64,000 nucleotides of DNA from Adenanthera pavonina (GCA_026686845.1 JAIVEN010000028.1:8261001-8325000), one strand, 5' to 3'. Counted from the stretch's first letter, positions 45,682-58,052 are shown. Program-made: numbers and translations. The notes: generated by a model not told the origin, from the sequence alone.

Positions 45682-48064
45682 GGCGTAAGTCCCATCAGTG
45701 TTAATATTTTAAATTAACGTTGATGGTTGTGATGAAAAATTTAAAAAATTGAAATTATTTAGTAGACATGTGAAGGATCTAATTCTCACAATGAATAGAT
45801 AATAAAGTGCCCTTTGATGAGTGTGATATGTTATATCATTCTGTGTTTTATTGGATGAAATTGACCTCTCCAATTTAGATTTAGTGTTCATTCATTTTTC
45901 AAATGAATTATCTGTAGTCGATTTAATTTTTTTAAATTTGATGTTTATTTTATTGTCAATAATTAAAATAAATTTCCACCATTAAACTATATAAAAATCT
46001 AATAACTTGTTTTTAAGCTACTACACCCCTTTGGGATAAGTGCTTCTTTCACATTTAAAATTTAAATTTGAATATCCTTGTGCATTTGCACAAGATGACT
46101 TTTCAAGTTATCAACTTAAAAATAATGGTACCTTAATTAACGAATTTAAAAGCTAAAATTTAAAATATAAACCGTTTAAAATTATTTGAAAGAAATTGAA
46201 TTAATTGCATCAATTGAAATTTATTTTATATATTATGAAAAATCAGCTGAGAATTCTTTGGTTGAAGCAGACAAGCATTTTGTGGGGGGTTTTTGTTGGA
46301 AAGATTAAATATTTGAGATAGAAAAAAAAAGTAGAGTCCAGATAAGGAAAAATATAAATCAAGTCTATCACAACTGTTGAAGCCTCCGGTGCCATCTCTT
46401 TTGTGTTTCTTATACTATTACTTTTACTGTATAAAAGAAAACTGTAAAAAGCACTTCTATATATATATAAAAAAAAAGAATAGTTTATATTCCAGCAACG
46501 AATCTCTTTTGTATTTCTTACTGTTCTACGGGCCACTTAAAGCTGCTCTTAAAACTTTATATCTTCCTGTGATTCTTCTTGTGTGATTTAGATCTTATAT
46601 TCATCATTTCCTTCATGTATCATACATACATACATACATACATACATACAAACATATATATATATATATATATATAGGACTTCACCCATTTTTTACCTAA
46701 TCAGAATTGTGATTTGGAACTTTTTTTTTTGGTAAACTGTGATTCGGAACATTTCGTTACAGTGGAAAGGATTTGTTAAAAAGAGATAAGCAATTGGGGC
46801 CCAATATCTTCTATCTGTTTGGGCTCTGCTTTCGTCTTTCTTTTTAGTCTTTTACTGATTTTCTCTTATTACAAAAAAAGCGAAAAACCCAATTACTCAT
46901 TTCCTCTGCTATGTCCACGTATATGTAATTCTCTTGAATGAAAAAAAATATATGTAATTCTCAAATCTTTTTAGAAGAAGAGGCCTAGAGCATTTTTTTT
47001 TTTCAATTTGTGTGAAGATAGGATGATTTTGTTGGTGAAAAAAAATATAATATACAAAATACACGCATTTCAGCTTTGAAGTCATGGTTGTTGAAGCAAT
47101 AGGAGGAAATTGAAAGAAACCACTTAAGTATTCATGGATGTTCCCGATCCCATTACTCCTTCCTCATACATATTCTAGCAGACCAAACTATGCATATATT
47201 AAGAATCATAGATTATAACAAAAATTAAATTAATTTTTGTATGACACAAAATAAGTGTTAAATAAATTAAAATATTAACAGCTTTATTGATATCTTTGAG
47301 AAAGATTCAATTTTCATTACACTTAAAATAAGCACACATGCAAGGTCTAGTCTTGTGTGTATATTATTTACTCAATAATACGTTTATCACTTTTTCTTCG
47401 TAAATTTTCTTTCAATCTGATTCTATTTTGTGTATTAAAGAATCATAGATTATTCCCCCCCCCCCCAAAAAAAAGGATTCATAGATTATTAACAAAAATT
47501 AAATTAATTTTCTTTTGTCTCATACAATTCAATTCAATTTTATGAATTGAGAGGTACGATTCTAACCTAATTATCAACACATAGCATGTTTTCAACTTGA
47601 GGTAGTTTTTCATGTATATTTCTGCTGTTTTGTAGGCATAACTTTTTTTTTTTAATATGGACAAAGATAGTCAAGATTTTATCCCCAGTAGAGAGATAAA
47701 ATCCTAGTGGTTAACCGAAACACTTTCCTATAATACAATGGAGCCTTTGTGAATTTTTTTTAATCAAACTATTCGATATCTATAAACCACATTAGGAAAT
47801 AAGGACAAAAATAGTCAACATTTTTTTTAATCTCTGTACCAAAAAACATTTTTAATCACGCTCTCCTAATGTGGTTATCAAATACTGAGTATACTTCGAT
47901 TAATCTGAGTCAAGTTCGTTGGATCACAAGGGTGGTAAAACATTTATGAATTTCTCAATTAGCAATATCAATAAATTTTCCAATTAACACACAAACTTGG
48001 AAATATGTTTGAAGCTTGTAAATCACTATATATATATATATATGCTCGACCATATTCCACAAAC
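45682..48064. other. Intergenic, no gene seen
   Basis: AT-rich. Contains (CATA)n and (AT)n at 46615-46676, a C12A8 run at 47455-47474, and a 38-bp direct repeat (CATAGATTATAACAAAAATT-like) at about 47202-47240 and 47476-47513. No protein-like frame. Confidence 0.4.
46615..46676. repeat. (CATA)n and (AT)n microsatellite
   Basis: About eight CATA units are followed by about eleven AT units. Confidence 0.85.
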
Positions 48065-48067
48065 TTA

Positions 48068-48819
48068 GGGCCTATTTGATTTGCAAAATTATTGGGAATA
48101 GATTGGCATGGAATGATTGAGAATAGAATGAAATGAAATCTTGCAAGCTAAAATTTTGTTTGGTTGGATATAAAAAAATGATGGAATGAGATGTGAATAA
48201 TGTGTAAAAAGTTAGAATTGCCCTAAGTAAAAATTTAGTACAATATCAATTGCTCTAATACTTGTTCGTAACGTGACTTTTTTTTTTTCCTTTTCTTTTT
48301 AGTTATAAATGGGTGACCTTTTTTTTTAGATAATAACCTCATATTTTAAACTTTTACATATTTTTATTTTTATTAAATAAAAATATCTAAACATAAATTT
48401 TAATATAAAAAGTAGAAGGGAAACTTACGTACATTTTCATTCTTATTATTTTTTATTTTTAAATTTTTAAATTAAATATTTTTAGAGTAAAAAATAATAT
48501 AGGAAAAATTACATTAAATAATTTGTAGGAACTAATGAAGAATTTTTTAAGAGGAAATGTGGTACATAATTTGTGAAGGGTATTTTAAGAATGATATTTC
48601 ATAATTAAAGTCATTTCTGTCATTTGGTCAGCATGCCCAATTGTCGGAATAAACAAAGTCAGGGTTTAAGGTAGGAAAACTAAATGACAGATCTCTAGTT
48701 ATCTTCATTCCCATGGGAGTCCAGATTTCTACTCCTATGTCTAACCAAATAATCCAAGTATAGGAATAGAATCTGAATTCCCACTTCATAAACACCTAGA
48801 AAATAAACCAAACGAATCT
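48068..48819. mobile_element. Tourist-like (PIF/Harbinger) non-autonomous element, 752 bp
   Basis: TTA at 48065-48067 and at 48820-48822 flanks ends GGGCCTATTTGATTT and, reverse-complemented, AGATTCGTTTGGTTT. The 3-bp TTA duplication is typical of PIF/Harbinger. The inner sequence (GGAATGATTGAGAATAGAAT) recurs inverted near the right end. Non-coding. Confidence 0.6.
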
Positions 48820-48822
48820 TTA

Positions 48823-49533
48823 GTCATGGAGAAATCTATTTATACTAGTAAAGGATCATAGTAAATTCTTTGTTCATTATACATATAAAATGTGTGTTTA
48901 ATACTTTGTTTATAGAGCACGAATTGATGCATTCACTTTTTTTTTTTCATGAAAAAATTAATGAACACTTGCATCTCACTCTTCATCTTTTGGAATAAAC
49001 CAACAAACATTCGTCCCACACTTTAGTCGTCATGAAAAGAAATACATTCACCTTTTATTCATAAATACATCGGTGCATGTACCATTTTTATTTCGATGAT
49101 GCACCAACACAACGTTTAAAGGTTGTAAATTATTTGATATTAATGCAAAAGAGAAGGTGTCACTAGGATTAAATCTCAATTAATTAGTAGGTGTCCAATC
49201 GATTAAACTTATTCTCTTCTTGTTACAGCTAAATCGTAATTCATTAGGAAAGTTTAGTGGTGATTTGAACCGCGTAATAGGTGTTTAATTGATTGATCTG
49301 TGATTTGGAAGCAATTTAAAAAATAAAAAGTCTTTCTATTTCATGTATAGGAGGATGCCAAATTGGTAACAATCTTTTTTTTTTTTTCTCTTTATGGGGC
49401 GATACAATCTGATTCTGTGGATAGTGGATTGGGAGGAATGGTTCTAATTGTAAACGGCATTGACCGATGACATTAGTGTGATTATGTCTAATCAATGAGG
49501 GGCAAAAGCGTAGTTATACTCCAAATAAAATCC
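48823..49533. other. Upstream region of the second PMEI-like gene
   Basis: AT-rich, no coding signal; the proximal part is presumed promoter. Confidence 0.4.
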
Positions 49534-49540
49534 TATTTAA
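49534..49540 (+). promoter_or_regulatory. Probable TATA box of the second PMEI-like gene
   Basis: TATTTAA lies 38 bp before the ATG. It would place the start of transcription close to 49565, giving a short leader of some 15 bases. Confidence 0.45.
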
Positions 49541-49578
49541 ACCCAAAATACTCTACAAAACAGCTCAAAGTACTAACC

Positions 49579-50187
49579 ATGAGAACCCGAAGCCCTCAGC
49601 TCCTATCCTTCGTCCTCGTCGCAGTCACATTCTGCATTCTCCCTCCGACCACCACCGCCGCGGCTCCCAGTGCCACCGATTTCATCCGCTCAAGCTGCAA
49701 AACCACCCGCGATCACTTTGACCTTTGCTACTCCACCTTCTCTCCCTACGCCAATGCCATCAAGCAGAGCACTGCCGCGCTGGCTCGCGTCAGCGTCGCC
49801 GTGTCCCACTCCGTGGTCCGCCGCGTAGCCTCGGACGTCGCTGGTCTCTCCCGTGAAGCCAAGGGCAGAGACGCTTCCGCAATCAGCGACTGCATCACCA
49901 CCCTTGGGGACGCCCTAGACCAAACGACGGACTCACTGAATCAGCTGCGACAGATCGAAGCAGGCAAAGGCGGTGGCGGCGGGAAAGAGTTCAGGGTCGC
50001 GATGGACACGGTGAGGACGTTGATGAGTGCGGCACTGACGAACGAGGAGACGTGTACAGACGGGTTCGAGAGTGAACCGGAAGGGGCGGTGAAGAAGACG
50101 GTGGAGGATCGCGTGACGTCGGCGAAGGATTACACTGGCATGGCCTTGACGTTTGTGACTAATTACGCCAACCAAGGATCACCGTAG
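49579..50187 (+). CDS. PMEI-like protein (pectin methylesterase / invertase inhibitor family), 202 aa
   Basis: Single exon, stop TAG at 50185-50187. An in-frame ATG at 49495 exists, but I start at 49579 because the signal peptide (SPQLLSFVLVAVTFCILPP) begins there and a TATA-like box lies between the two ATGs. The family core reads FIRSSCKTTRDHFDLCYSTF with Cys40 and Cys50, AISDCITTLGDALDQ with Cys105, and NEETCTDGFESEPEGAVKK with Cys159, giving the two conserved disulphides of the four-helix bundle. A Gly-rich insert (GKGGGGG) precedes the last helices. The protein is clearly paralogous to the gene at 42978: same layout, same EPEG/VPEG loop and similar NYAN/SYAN C-terminus. The role is inhibition of pectin methylesterase or invertase in the apoplast; the target is not decidable from sequence. 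GC-rich against AT-rich flanks. Confidence 0.92.
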   Translation: MRTRSPQLLSFVLVAVTFCILPPTTTAAAPSATDFIRSSCKTTRDHFDLCYSTFSPYANAIKQSTAALARVSVAVSHSVVRRVASDVAGLSREAKGRDASAISDCITTLGDALDQTTDSLNQLRQIEAGKGGGGGKEFRVAMDTVRTLMSAALTNEETCTDGFESEPEGAVKKTVEDRVTSAKDYTGMALTFVTNYANQGSP

Positions 50188-50465
50188 GATGATGGATCAT
50201 GAATATTTCTTGAGCCTCAGTTCATGATAATTAATGTTGAATACTTTTATTTTTTTCTAATTGAATAAGAGGTGGAACGCTTGGAGAATCATATGTGAAT
50301 CTGTTTAAATACGTGTGTGTGAATAGAAGTTGTTGCATGATATCACGCTTGATTTTGACCATAAAAACAATCATGCTTAATGTTTTTGAATTATGAATGA
50401 GAGGAAAAAATTTCAGTTATTTTTTTTAAATTAAATAAGAGAAGAGCGCACTTTTCCTCTTTTCC
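50188..50465. other. 3' flank of the second PMEI-like gene
   Basis: Presumed 3' UTR, T-rich; no exact cleavage signal can be fixed. Confidence 0.4.
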
Positions 50466-50468
50466 TTA

Positions 50469-50840
50469 TGCTGTGTTTGATTTCCATGATTTGAAGGAGA
50501 TGAGGGAAAAAGATGAAAAATAATTCGCTATTCTTGTTTGGTTTGAAAAAAATTATGATGGAAATTTTTCTTCTCTCCCCTCTCAATTCTTCAAACCAAT
50601 CAGAAGATTAGAATTTATTTGGTTGGAGATGAGGGAATTGAGAGGAAAGAAATCATTTTAATAGAAAAGGAAGAGGGGGAGTAGAGGAATTAAGGAAGGG
50701 AAAGGGAAGGAAATGAAAATATTTTATAGAGGGGAGGGACTTCCCCTAAAAATAAATTTGGGAAGCAAATCCCCTCCCATCCTTTATTTCTTTTTTCAAA
50801 ACAAACAACGGTTGGTTCAACCAAATCCCCAAACACACAC
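50469..50840. mobile_element. Tourist-like MITE, 372 bp
   Basis: TTA at 50466-50468 and 50841-50843 flanks ends TGCTGTGTTTG and, reverse-complemented, GTGTGTGTTTG. The interior is purine-rich (GAGATGAGGGAATTGAGAGG) with an inverted pyrimidine-rich counterpart. Confidence 0.65.
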
Positions 50841-51177
50841 TTATTGATTTAAAAATAAAATTTAATTTCTTTATTTTACTTCTTATTTCATTTTTTTTCT
50901 TTATTTTATTTGCTTTTTATTTGAGTTAAGTTTAATTTGATTTTAATATTTTATTTTATTTCGGTTAGATGTTTTCACTTTTAACTTAATCTACCTTATG
51001 TTTTATGGCCATTGAAGCTATTGCCTTAAGCCTACCATTTTTTTATGTCACTCCTATATTGTTCGGAGTCGGAGTCTCGTTAAAATATATATTAAGTTAT
51101 AATTATTTTTTTATAAGATACTTTATATTTATTTCATATAAACTTGTGTTATATGATTTTCTCGAAATAATTTCAAA

Positions 51178-51215
51178 TATCTATCTATCTATCTATCTAT
51201 ATATATATATATATA
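51178..51215. repeat. (CTAT)n/(AT)n microsatellite
   Basis: About five CTAT units run into AT units. Confidence 0.85.
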
Positions 51216-51861
51216 AACAGCCGCCAAAAGCACACATCCTGAAAGTTCATAAGGCCACATAGGATCCTTGGGTTTATGAACCACATGTATATAGAAGCCA
51301 TTTATATATTATTGAGATTGCATCAGTTTTCAGTTTTCAGTTTTCATAATATAATTAATGCTTAATATTTATTTTTCTCATTATAATAAGTCGGTTAAAA
51401 TCCTCACCAATATTCCATTTTTTTATTCCACCATTTGTGATCCTAATTCAAACAATCAATATTTGTTTGCATATATATATATATATATACACGTGTGTGA
51501 TGTAATTTAAATTTCTAAACATTTTAAAATTAAACTACCGATTAAAGATTAGCAAAATTTAGACATTTCAAAATTTAATTAGTAATTTAAACTTGGTTAA
51601 AAAAAAAGTTCTTAAAAAGCTTGGTTTAACTCAGGCATAGAATTTTCTTAACAATATTATAATTTGAACTTTCTAAAAATAAAAAATGAAATAAATAAAT
51701 TGTACATAAACTTCCAAGTTAAAAAGCATATCCAGACGTTGTTGGCAAAAAAAAAAAAGAAAGAAAAGAAGTATACCAAGCCATATGTTTTCTTTGGTCT
51801 ATGTGATTTTGCTTTTTGTTCCTTATATTAAGGAATGGAGGGAGTATATAATAAGGAAAAT

Positions 51862-51965
51862 TAGCTAATGGTGGTTGGATTAAGTGACAAAGATTTAACA
51901 CCCTTAAACAAGGTCTCGAATTCAAAACTTGTGAATGGAGAAAATCATAAGAGTTGCCCCATTTG
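51862..51965 (+). mobile_element. SINE-like fragment
   Basis: TGGTGGTTGGATTAAGTGAC resembles an A-box region and GGTCTCGAATTCAAAAC a B-box, at tRNA-like spacing. The wording resembles that of plant tRNA-derived SINEs. No target duplication was found. Confidence 0.45.
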
Positions 51966-53498
51966 AACTAAAAAAATATTCAAATTTAACTGGATAATCA
52001 TATAAAAAAGGGAGAATTAAGTTGTAATTTGAAAAAAATAATTATATTAATTTGAAACATTTTAATGCATTTTGAAATAATATTTAATGTGATTCATACC
52101 AATTTAATTTATTATAATCATGACACATTAATCCACCATTAAACTTGTGGCTTTTGGATCTATTCACAACAAAATTGACAGATTTCTATGTATTTCGCCA
52201 ACCAATTATAGAGGCTTCTATTGATGATGAACTTAGTTTTCAGATGTTTTGCTCTAGCACCTACTATTTATGTTGGTTGATTAAATTGAATATGTGCTCT
52301 TTGAAACTCTGTTTGTGAGTAGTTGCTTTTAGGTTTAATATAAGTATTTAGCTAACGTTTTGATCTTCTTCTATGTATTTTGAATTTTCTTCTTTGACAA
52401 ATTCATGGCTTTCCATCCTTTGTTGACCTTATGTCCACTTCTTCCTTCATCATATAGAATCGAGGGGGAACAGGATGAAGCAATATTAATTACTAAAAAT
52501 CCATTTTTTGGTAGTTTAATAATTTTTTCATCATAAAATTTTTGGACACTTCTATGATATAAAGATAAAAATGTATATGAATTTTTTTTTTACTCGGTGG
52601 CAATAGAAACCGTAGCTATCACCAATATGTCTATGTTGAGTGTCATCAAAGCCAAATCAGGGGTGCATAAAATGGCCCTAAGTCAAAGGCAGGTTGGCCA
52701 GAGCAACAAAGTATGGTGGGGCGCAAGACCCAAGTGAGTTGGGAAAAACTGCTGGTATTTTCTTTACCTCAATACATCAATTAAATAAGTTTTCCACTAA
52801 AAAAACTAGATAAATTTATTATTATTGGTTTGATCATTATTTTAAATATATTTACATATTTTCGTGTATAAATTGGATCAGTGTTTTTTTTTTGAAATGT
52901 GACGTGTATCAATCACCTTCAATTATATGACTTTAAGAAATAAACTAAAAGTATAATTATAAAAATATCTCATTCTTAGGTCAAAGAGAAAATATATAAT
53001 TAATCCTTATGTGCTGAAGGTAAATAATACAATTGCCAAAAGCACTCCTAGCAATTCTAAACAGAGAGAGCGCCACATGTCCATTTTTCTAAACAAATGA
53101 AGATGCACTCCTCCCAACAATACTATAAAGCCATGTAGGATTCTCAGGGAGATGTTTGTAGTAAAATAACTTTGAATATCCATCAATAATTTTGAATCTA
53201 TATTTATTGCATTAATTTATATTTAAAATTTTGGCAACAAATTGCATTTAAAATGAAAATATGATTGCTCATTTTCATTTATAAGATCGGTTAAAAAAAT
53301 TATATGATATCAATCATGCAATAATATCCTTATAAATATTTGTTAATATTTATTTTTTGAAATGTTAAATAAATAATTAATATTTGAATCAATTGTTAAA
53401 TAAGAATTAATTAGTATTTTGTCTTATCTCCTGTTATATGTACACCTAATATCAATATAGTTGACTAAATATAATTAATGATGATGCTTACTTACTTA

Positions 53499-53839
53499 TA
53501 GCCTGTTTGGATTGCACTTATAAGTGCTTATGGGGCCCCATAAGTACTTATATAGTAGAGTTGCTAAACAGAAGCAGCTTTTTAATAAGTATTTATACCT
53601 CAAATAAGTGCTTATGGAATAAGCTGATTTTTTCAACTTATGATAATCACTTATTTCATTTTTTCTTCTCATTATCCACCAAATAATCACTTAAACCCCC
53701 AATATCCAAACACATTTTTTTCTCAAAATCACTTATAGGATAAAATTATCCAAATATAAATCATTTTTGACATAATCACTTATTCTCATAATCACTTATC
53801 CTCATAATCACTTATACATAATCTAATCCAAACACATCC
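53499..53839. mobile_element. Tourist-like MITE, 341 bp
   Basis: TTA at 53496-53498 and 53840-53842 flanks ends TAGCCTGTTTGG and, reverse-complemented, GGATGTGTTTGG. AATCACTTAT-like words are repeated through the right half and pair with AAGTGCTTAT-like words on the left. Confidence 0.7.
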
Positions 53840-53842
53840 TTA

Positions 53843-54339
53843 GACAAGTATATCAACATAAATATAATCAATGATATAATATTTAATTGCCAAAATAAGG
53901 TGAATCTGTGAAAGATTCTCCAAGAATCACATTATAAGGTGACAATAATTTTTGTTTAGACAATTACCGTGAAAAGTTTTTCAAGAATTACATTATGACA
54001 TAACAATAATTTTTGTTTAGCCAATTCATGCATATTTCAAACTATAATGTAATATGTGTAAAAAGTTTCTATTATAATTGTGTGACTGAAATGGTTAATC
54101 ATCGGCAAAAGAAAGAATATGTTATATTTTTTTCTTAAATATAGAGCATTTTGCTCGAGTGTTAACTATGAGATCCTTTTCAGAATCTGAGATAATATTT
54201 ATTAAACATTTCAAAAAAATATCTCTATTAAATTCATCTTAAAAAAAGAAAAATAGATTAAATGAATGTAATTTTGAAAAAAATTTGTGATGCTTTAAAA
54301 AAAAAAATTAACTAACTACTTTATATTAAGAACAAGGGG
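53843..54339. other. Intergenic, no gene seen
   Basis: AT-rich; a repeated TGACAATAATTTTTGTTTAG at 53940 recurs, slightly changed, near 54002, marking a local duplication of about 62 bp. Confidence 0.4.
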
Positions 54340-54662
54340 AAGTATACTATAATAAACATACATGTGATATTTTCGATACCTGTGTAATGCATAAAAAAAG
54401 TCATTGATCATTTGAGTAATAAATATATCTTGATTTTCCTTTTACTTTATTTTTGTTAAATTTAAATTTAAATTTAACCCATCATTAATACTTTATCTTC
54501 ATATTTAATCATAAATAATTGAGTTAATCACTAATTTGAATTTAAGTCATTATTAACAATCTCATAATATATTTTTTAAAACTTTTAAATTTAATACTAT
54601 ATATTCATTATTTAATATGCATAAAAAAAAATATCTCATGCATTGCACGAGTGCCATTCTAG
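54340..54662 (+). mobile_element. Helitron 3' end, non-autonomous
   Basis: CTCATGCATTGCACGAG (54635-54651) forms a short hairpin. Seven bases later comes CTAG (54659-54662), followed by T. This is the layout of a Helitron 3' terminus (hairpin, then CTRR, inserted before T). The GTGTAATGCAT word near 54384 and ATACTATAATAAA near 54346 suggest the 5' end is close, but no definite TC start was found, so the left boundary is a guess. Confidence 0.5.
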
Positions 54663-54882
54663 TTATGTTAAAAGCACATTCCTGTGGGATAAATAGATGG
54701 ACATGCTAGGTTTAAAAAATACTTAAAAGCCTTGTTTAATACACAAGATGACTTTTTATGGATTGGAAATATAATTGAGAATATAAATGAAAAATGATGA
54801 GTTTTAAATGTATCTATGGTATATTAGAAAAAAATGATGGAAATGATAAATAAAATGAAACAAAAATTAGCAAAATGACCCA

Positions 54883-54887
54883 AATAT
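54883..54887. repeat. Left target-site duplication of the solo LTR
   Basis: AATAT, identical to 56930-56934. Confidence 0.7.
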
Positions 54888-56929
54888 TGTTAGGTTGGCT
54901 GGTCACCCAAGAGGGGGGTGAATTGGGTGATGCAAGATTTTTGCCCTGTTTAGATTACAACCCAAATTCACTAGATGTGCAGCAAAATAGGGATGAACAA
55001 AGAGAGTTAAGTACAGAAATTGAATAGAGAAGATGAAGAGTAATACATAACAATTTATACTGGTTCAGTCTAAGCACTTGACCTACGTTCAGTCCCCAAG
55101 TCACCACTTGAGATTTTCTACTATATTCCACAGGTTTGATCTGGACACCTATGAAGTCTTAGTACGTCCTACAAGTTTCAGTAGGTACTTATGAAGCCAC
55201 TCTCCCCACACCCTTACAATGATATGTAATACCCTTAGTGTTTCCCCACACTAAGATTCTACCCAGAAGATTGTAGAAAAAAAATAAATACAAAATGAAA
55301 ACTCTCTCTTAGAGTAAATGATACATTGAAAGCTCACTTTATTGAGGTGAGTTTTTCAGATGATACTGATACAGAAAGATTTTATGTATATGAATAGCAT
55401 TTTCGCATAAGTTCACTTAAGATTTGTTTCCCATAAGTTTGAATGATGTTCTATTTATAGATTTGTGATAATATTATCCGTTGAAAGCAAGTTCTAACTG
55501 TTACTCTACAAAAAGAGCCGTTCAACTACCGCATTAAATGCATCTGACAAAAGGTATACGGATAACCTCCTCAGGTTATGCGAATAACGGGTGACCGTTG
55601 GCTCTTAGTTTCAATGTTAGACTTTCATCATGTGGATAATCTAGCTAGGTTATACGGATACATTTATTCCAAAATGACTAAGTTTTAACTCAAGAATATT
55701 TTCATAAAAACCTTCTTAGTTGTTCGAATAACATTTCACAAACTTGGATACCTTTGAGGATTATTAGAATAACCTCTTAAGATGTTATTCTTTGTTCGGA
55801 TAATGTTTAATCAGCACAAACTAAGTTTTTGAAAAACAATCAGTACAAACTAAATTTCTGAAAAATATAGGTTATCAGGATAACCTCTTTAGGTTATGCG
55901 GATAACCTACATGTTATAGGGATAACCTCCCTATGTTATGCTGAATCGAATTTAACATTAGAAGGTCCAAGAATATTGTTACATAGGTTATCAGGATAAC
56001 CTACCCAGGTTATGCGGATAACCCACACGTTATGGGGATAATCTTCCTAGCTTATCCTAATAACGAGCAGCATAGAATAAGTGACATTTACTGTTAGGCC
56101 CTTTATGCGAGTAAGGTAAGCACCTTATTAGGAAATCGAGCTAGACAGAAGCAGGGACATGATGCAGATCTTAGTTATGCGGATAACTTCACTCTTTTCA
56201 TGAAAATGAATAGAGAACACTTAGAAACAACATTGAGATTGAGACTTTATCCCCATAACTTCTAAATGTTATGAAGGTAAAACTTTTCATGAAAACCATT
56301 TTGAAAACATGAGCTAAATATAAAACCAATTTGTTAGCCACTATTTTTCAATTCTAACTTATGTTAACATCATATTTACCTAATCTAACTCATTTAAAAT
56401 ATATGGTAATAAGATTAAGTAAATTTTCAAAGATTAATCTCACCTCAAGACTTAAGTGAAAATAAAATATACCTAGTGACTAGGTCTTCAAATGATGAGT
56501 TCTACTTCCACTTGGTTATTTCCTTCTTGGCATGCTTTTTTTATATCTTTAGTTCTTTGACACTTGAATTCTTCACATCTTGGAGCATCATTTTTCTTCT
56601 TCTTTTTTTAGTAAATCATGATGTTGATTTTCTTTTCTTTATTCTAATGCTCACTCTTCTTTCTTGGATAATCCTACAGTAAATATATTACACTTACAAG
56701 CAAAATAGTTAGTCCAATTTATATATCCATATTTTATTATACAATATAAGAGCACAGTAAATATATTAGTACATAGCATGATATATACATTATAACCATG
56801 ATTGAATACATGCTAATGTACATTTTACTTCTATAAGGAATATTATATATGTTAGACACATATGATATTTTTGTTCCTTATTTCTCTATATTTGTTATCA
56901 TCAAAACTTATATTACATTAAACTTAACA
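54888..56929 (+). mobile_element. Solo LTR, 2042 bp, probably Ty1/copia
   Basis: Starts TGTTAGGTTGGCTGG and ends CTTAACA, TG...CA ends inside an inverted TGTTA/TAACA pair, flanked by the 5-bp duplication AATAT. No internal domain is present, so this is a solo LTR left by LTR-LTR recombination. The wording AAGAGGGGGGTGAATTGGGT near the start and TTTGTTATCATCAAAAC near the end resembles LTRs of large plant copia elements (SIRE/Maximus type). The orientation is inferred from these words. Confidence 0.8.
55555..56200. repeat. Scattered GGATAACCT/AGGTTATC repeats in the solo LTR
   Basis: The words GGTTATGCGGATAACCT, AGGTTATCAGGATAACCT and close variants occur at least eight times. Many are self-complementary (GGTTAT...ATAACC), so they can form short hairpins. 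Confidence 0.75.
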
Positions 56930-57616
56930 AATATCCCTACTCTCTTCTTCCTTCTCCATCTCTTCCTTGTCCTGACAAAGTAGAGAATAGATGTGATAGA
57001 ATCACCGTTGCCGTTGCTGCCATCTTTGTGACTGAACCACCATCACTATTGATAGAATACCGTCATTGTGGCAAAACCTAGAAACCTAGATCTCACAAAC
57101 CTATTGTCTTCCCATTTCTAATCTCACACACCCGTCGTCTTTTTCAATAACGATAGCCTTTGTAGTGGCAGATTCCCTCGCTACAACCAGTGACCTCGAG
57201 CTCATCATCAACTTGTAGGGTTTGGTGGATATGAAGTAGAAGAAGGGGCGGGGACGAAGGAGAAGAGGGTTTGGTGAAGGTTGCTGTCAACTCTTCATCG
57301 CCGTTAACTTATCTCTATCACTGCCACTGTAGTCGTTGACGATGTCATTATTGCCACCATTGATGATAGGTTGTCATTGAAGAGCAATGAGAGCATCGAA
57401 GGTAGAGAGGAGAGGTCCAATGGACAATTTTGTCCTAAAATCTTATTCCCAGCATCCTCCATCCTTTTCCATGGTCCCCTATGGGTTTTGTCTTTCCCTT
57501 GTTTAAGGATTTATCATTCCCTTGGCAATTGGGACTGACACATACCAAACACAAGGCATCAGTATATCTCTTATCCATTTCCATTCTCACTAGTCAATTT
57601 TGTCGTACTAAACAGG

Positions 57617-58052
57617 CCAAAATGTATTTTATTGATAAATGCCGTAAGATAGAGTGAGTATTTTTGTAAATAAAACAAGTGAAAATAAAGAATTAAAATA
57701 AAATAAGAAGCTGATTTTAAAGATAAATTCAATCAAAATAAAATTATCTCATGAAACTAAAATTTTAGGAAAAAAATAAATATATAGTTTAGCCTACTAG
57801 TTTATTATCGAAGGGGAAAAAAAGTAGTCAAGAGCCTTTTCATTACTCCTCTTTCTATTTTCCTTTCTGGAAGTATAGTCAAATGAAGGTTCGTATAAAA
57901 AATAAAGAAAGAAAAAAAGAAAGAAGAGTAGAGGCACTTGGGAAACAAAACAAAAGAGTCAATTGAAGGGTTGAGCACGCCAGGTAAAATCAATCATTCC
58001 TCTTAAATTTGTGCAATTTTTTTTTTAATTGTTCGGAACACAAGTTCCTGCT
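57617..58052. other. Intergenic, no gene seen
   Basis: AT-rich, no coding signal. Confidence 0.35.

Larger units (their letters stand above)
50844..53495. other. Intergenic, no gene seen
   Basis: Holds a (CTAT)n/(AT)n microsatellite at 51178-51215, (AT)n near 51473-51488, a half-MITE end at 51826-51856 (GGAATGGAGGGAGTATA), and a SINE-like stretch at 51862-51965. No protein-like frame. Confidence 0.4.
54728..57616. mobile_element. Non-autonomous DNA transposon split by a solo LTR
   Basis: The left end AGCCTTGTTTAATAC and the reverse complement of the right end, GGCCTGTTTAGTAC, are similar inverted ends. Removing the solo LTR at 54888-56929 leaves an element of about 850 bp. Its right part (56935-57600) is less AT-rich, with CCGTTGCCGTTGCTGCC words. 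No target duplication was found, and no coding frame survives. Confidence 0.45.

Noticed and set aside
46070..46090. CTTGTGCATTTGCACAAG hairpin as a Helitron end
   Set aside because: No CTRR tetranucleotide follows within about 15 bases.
49495..49578. N-terminal extension of the second PMEI-like protein
   Set aside because: It would bury the signal peptide and place the TATA-like box inside the coding sequence.
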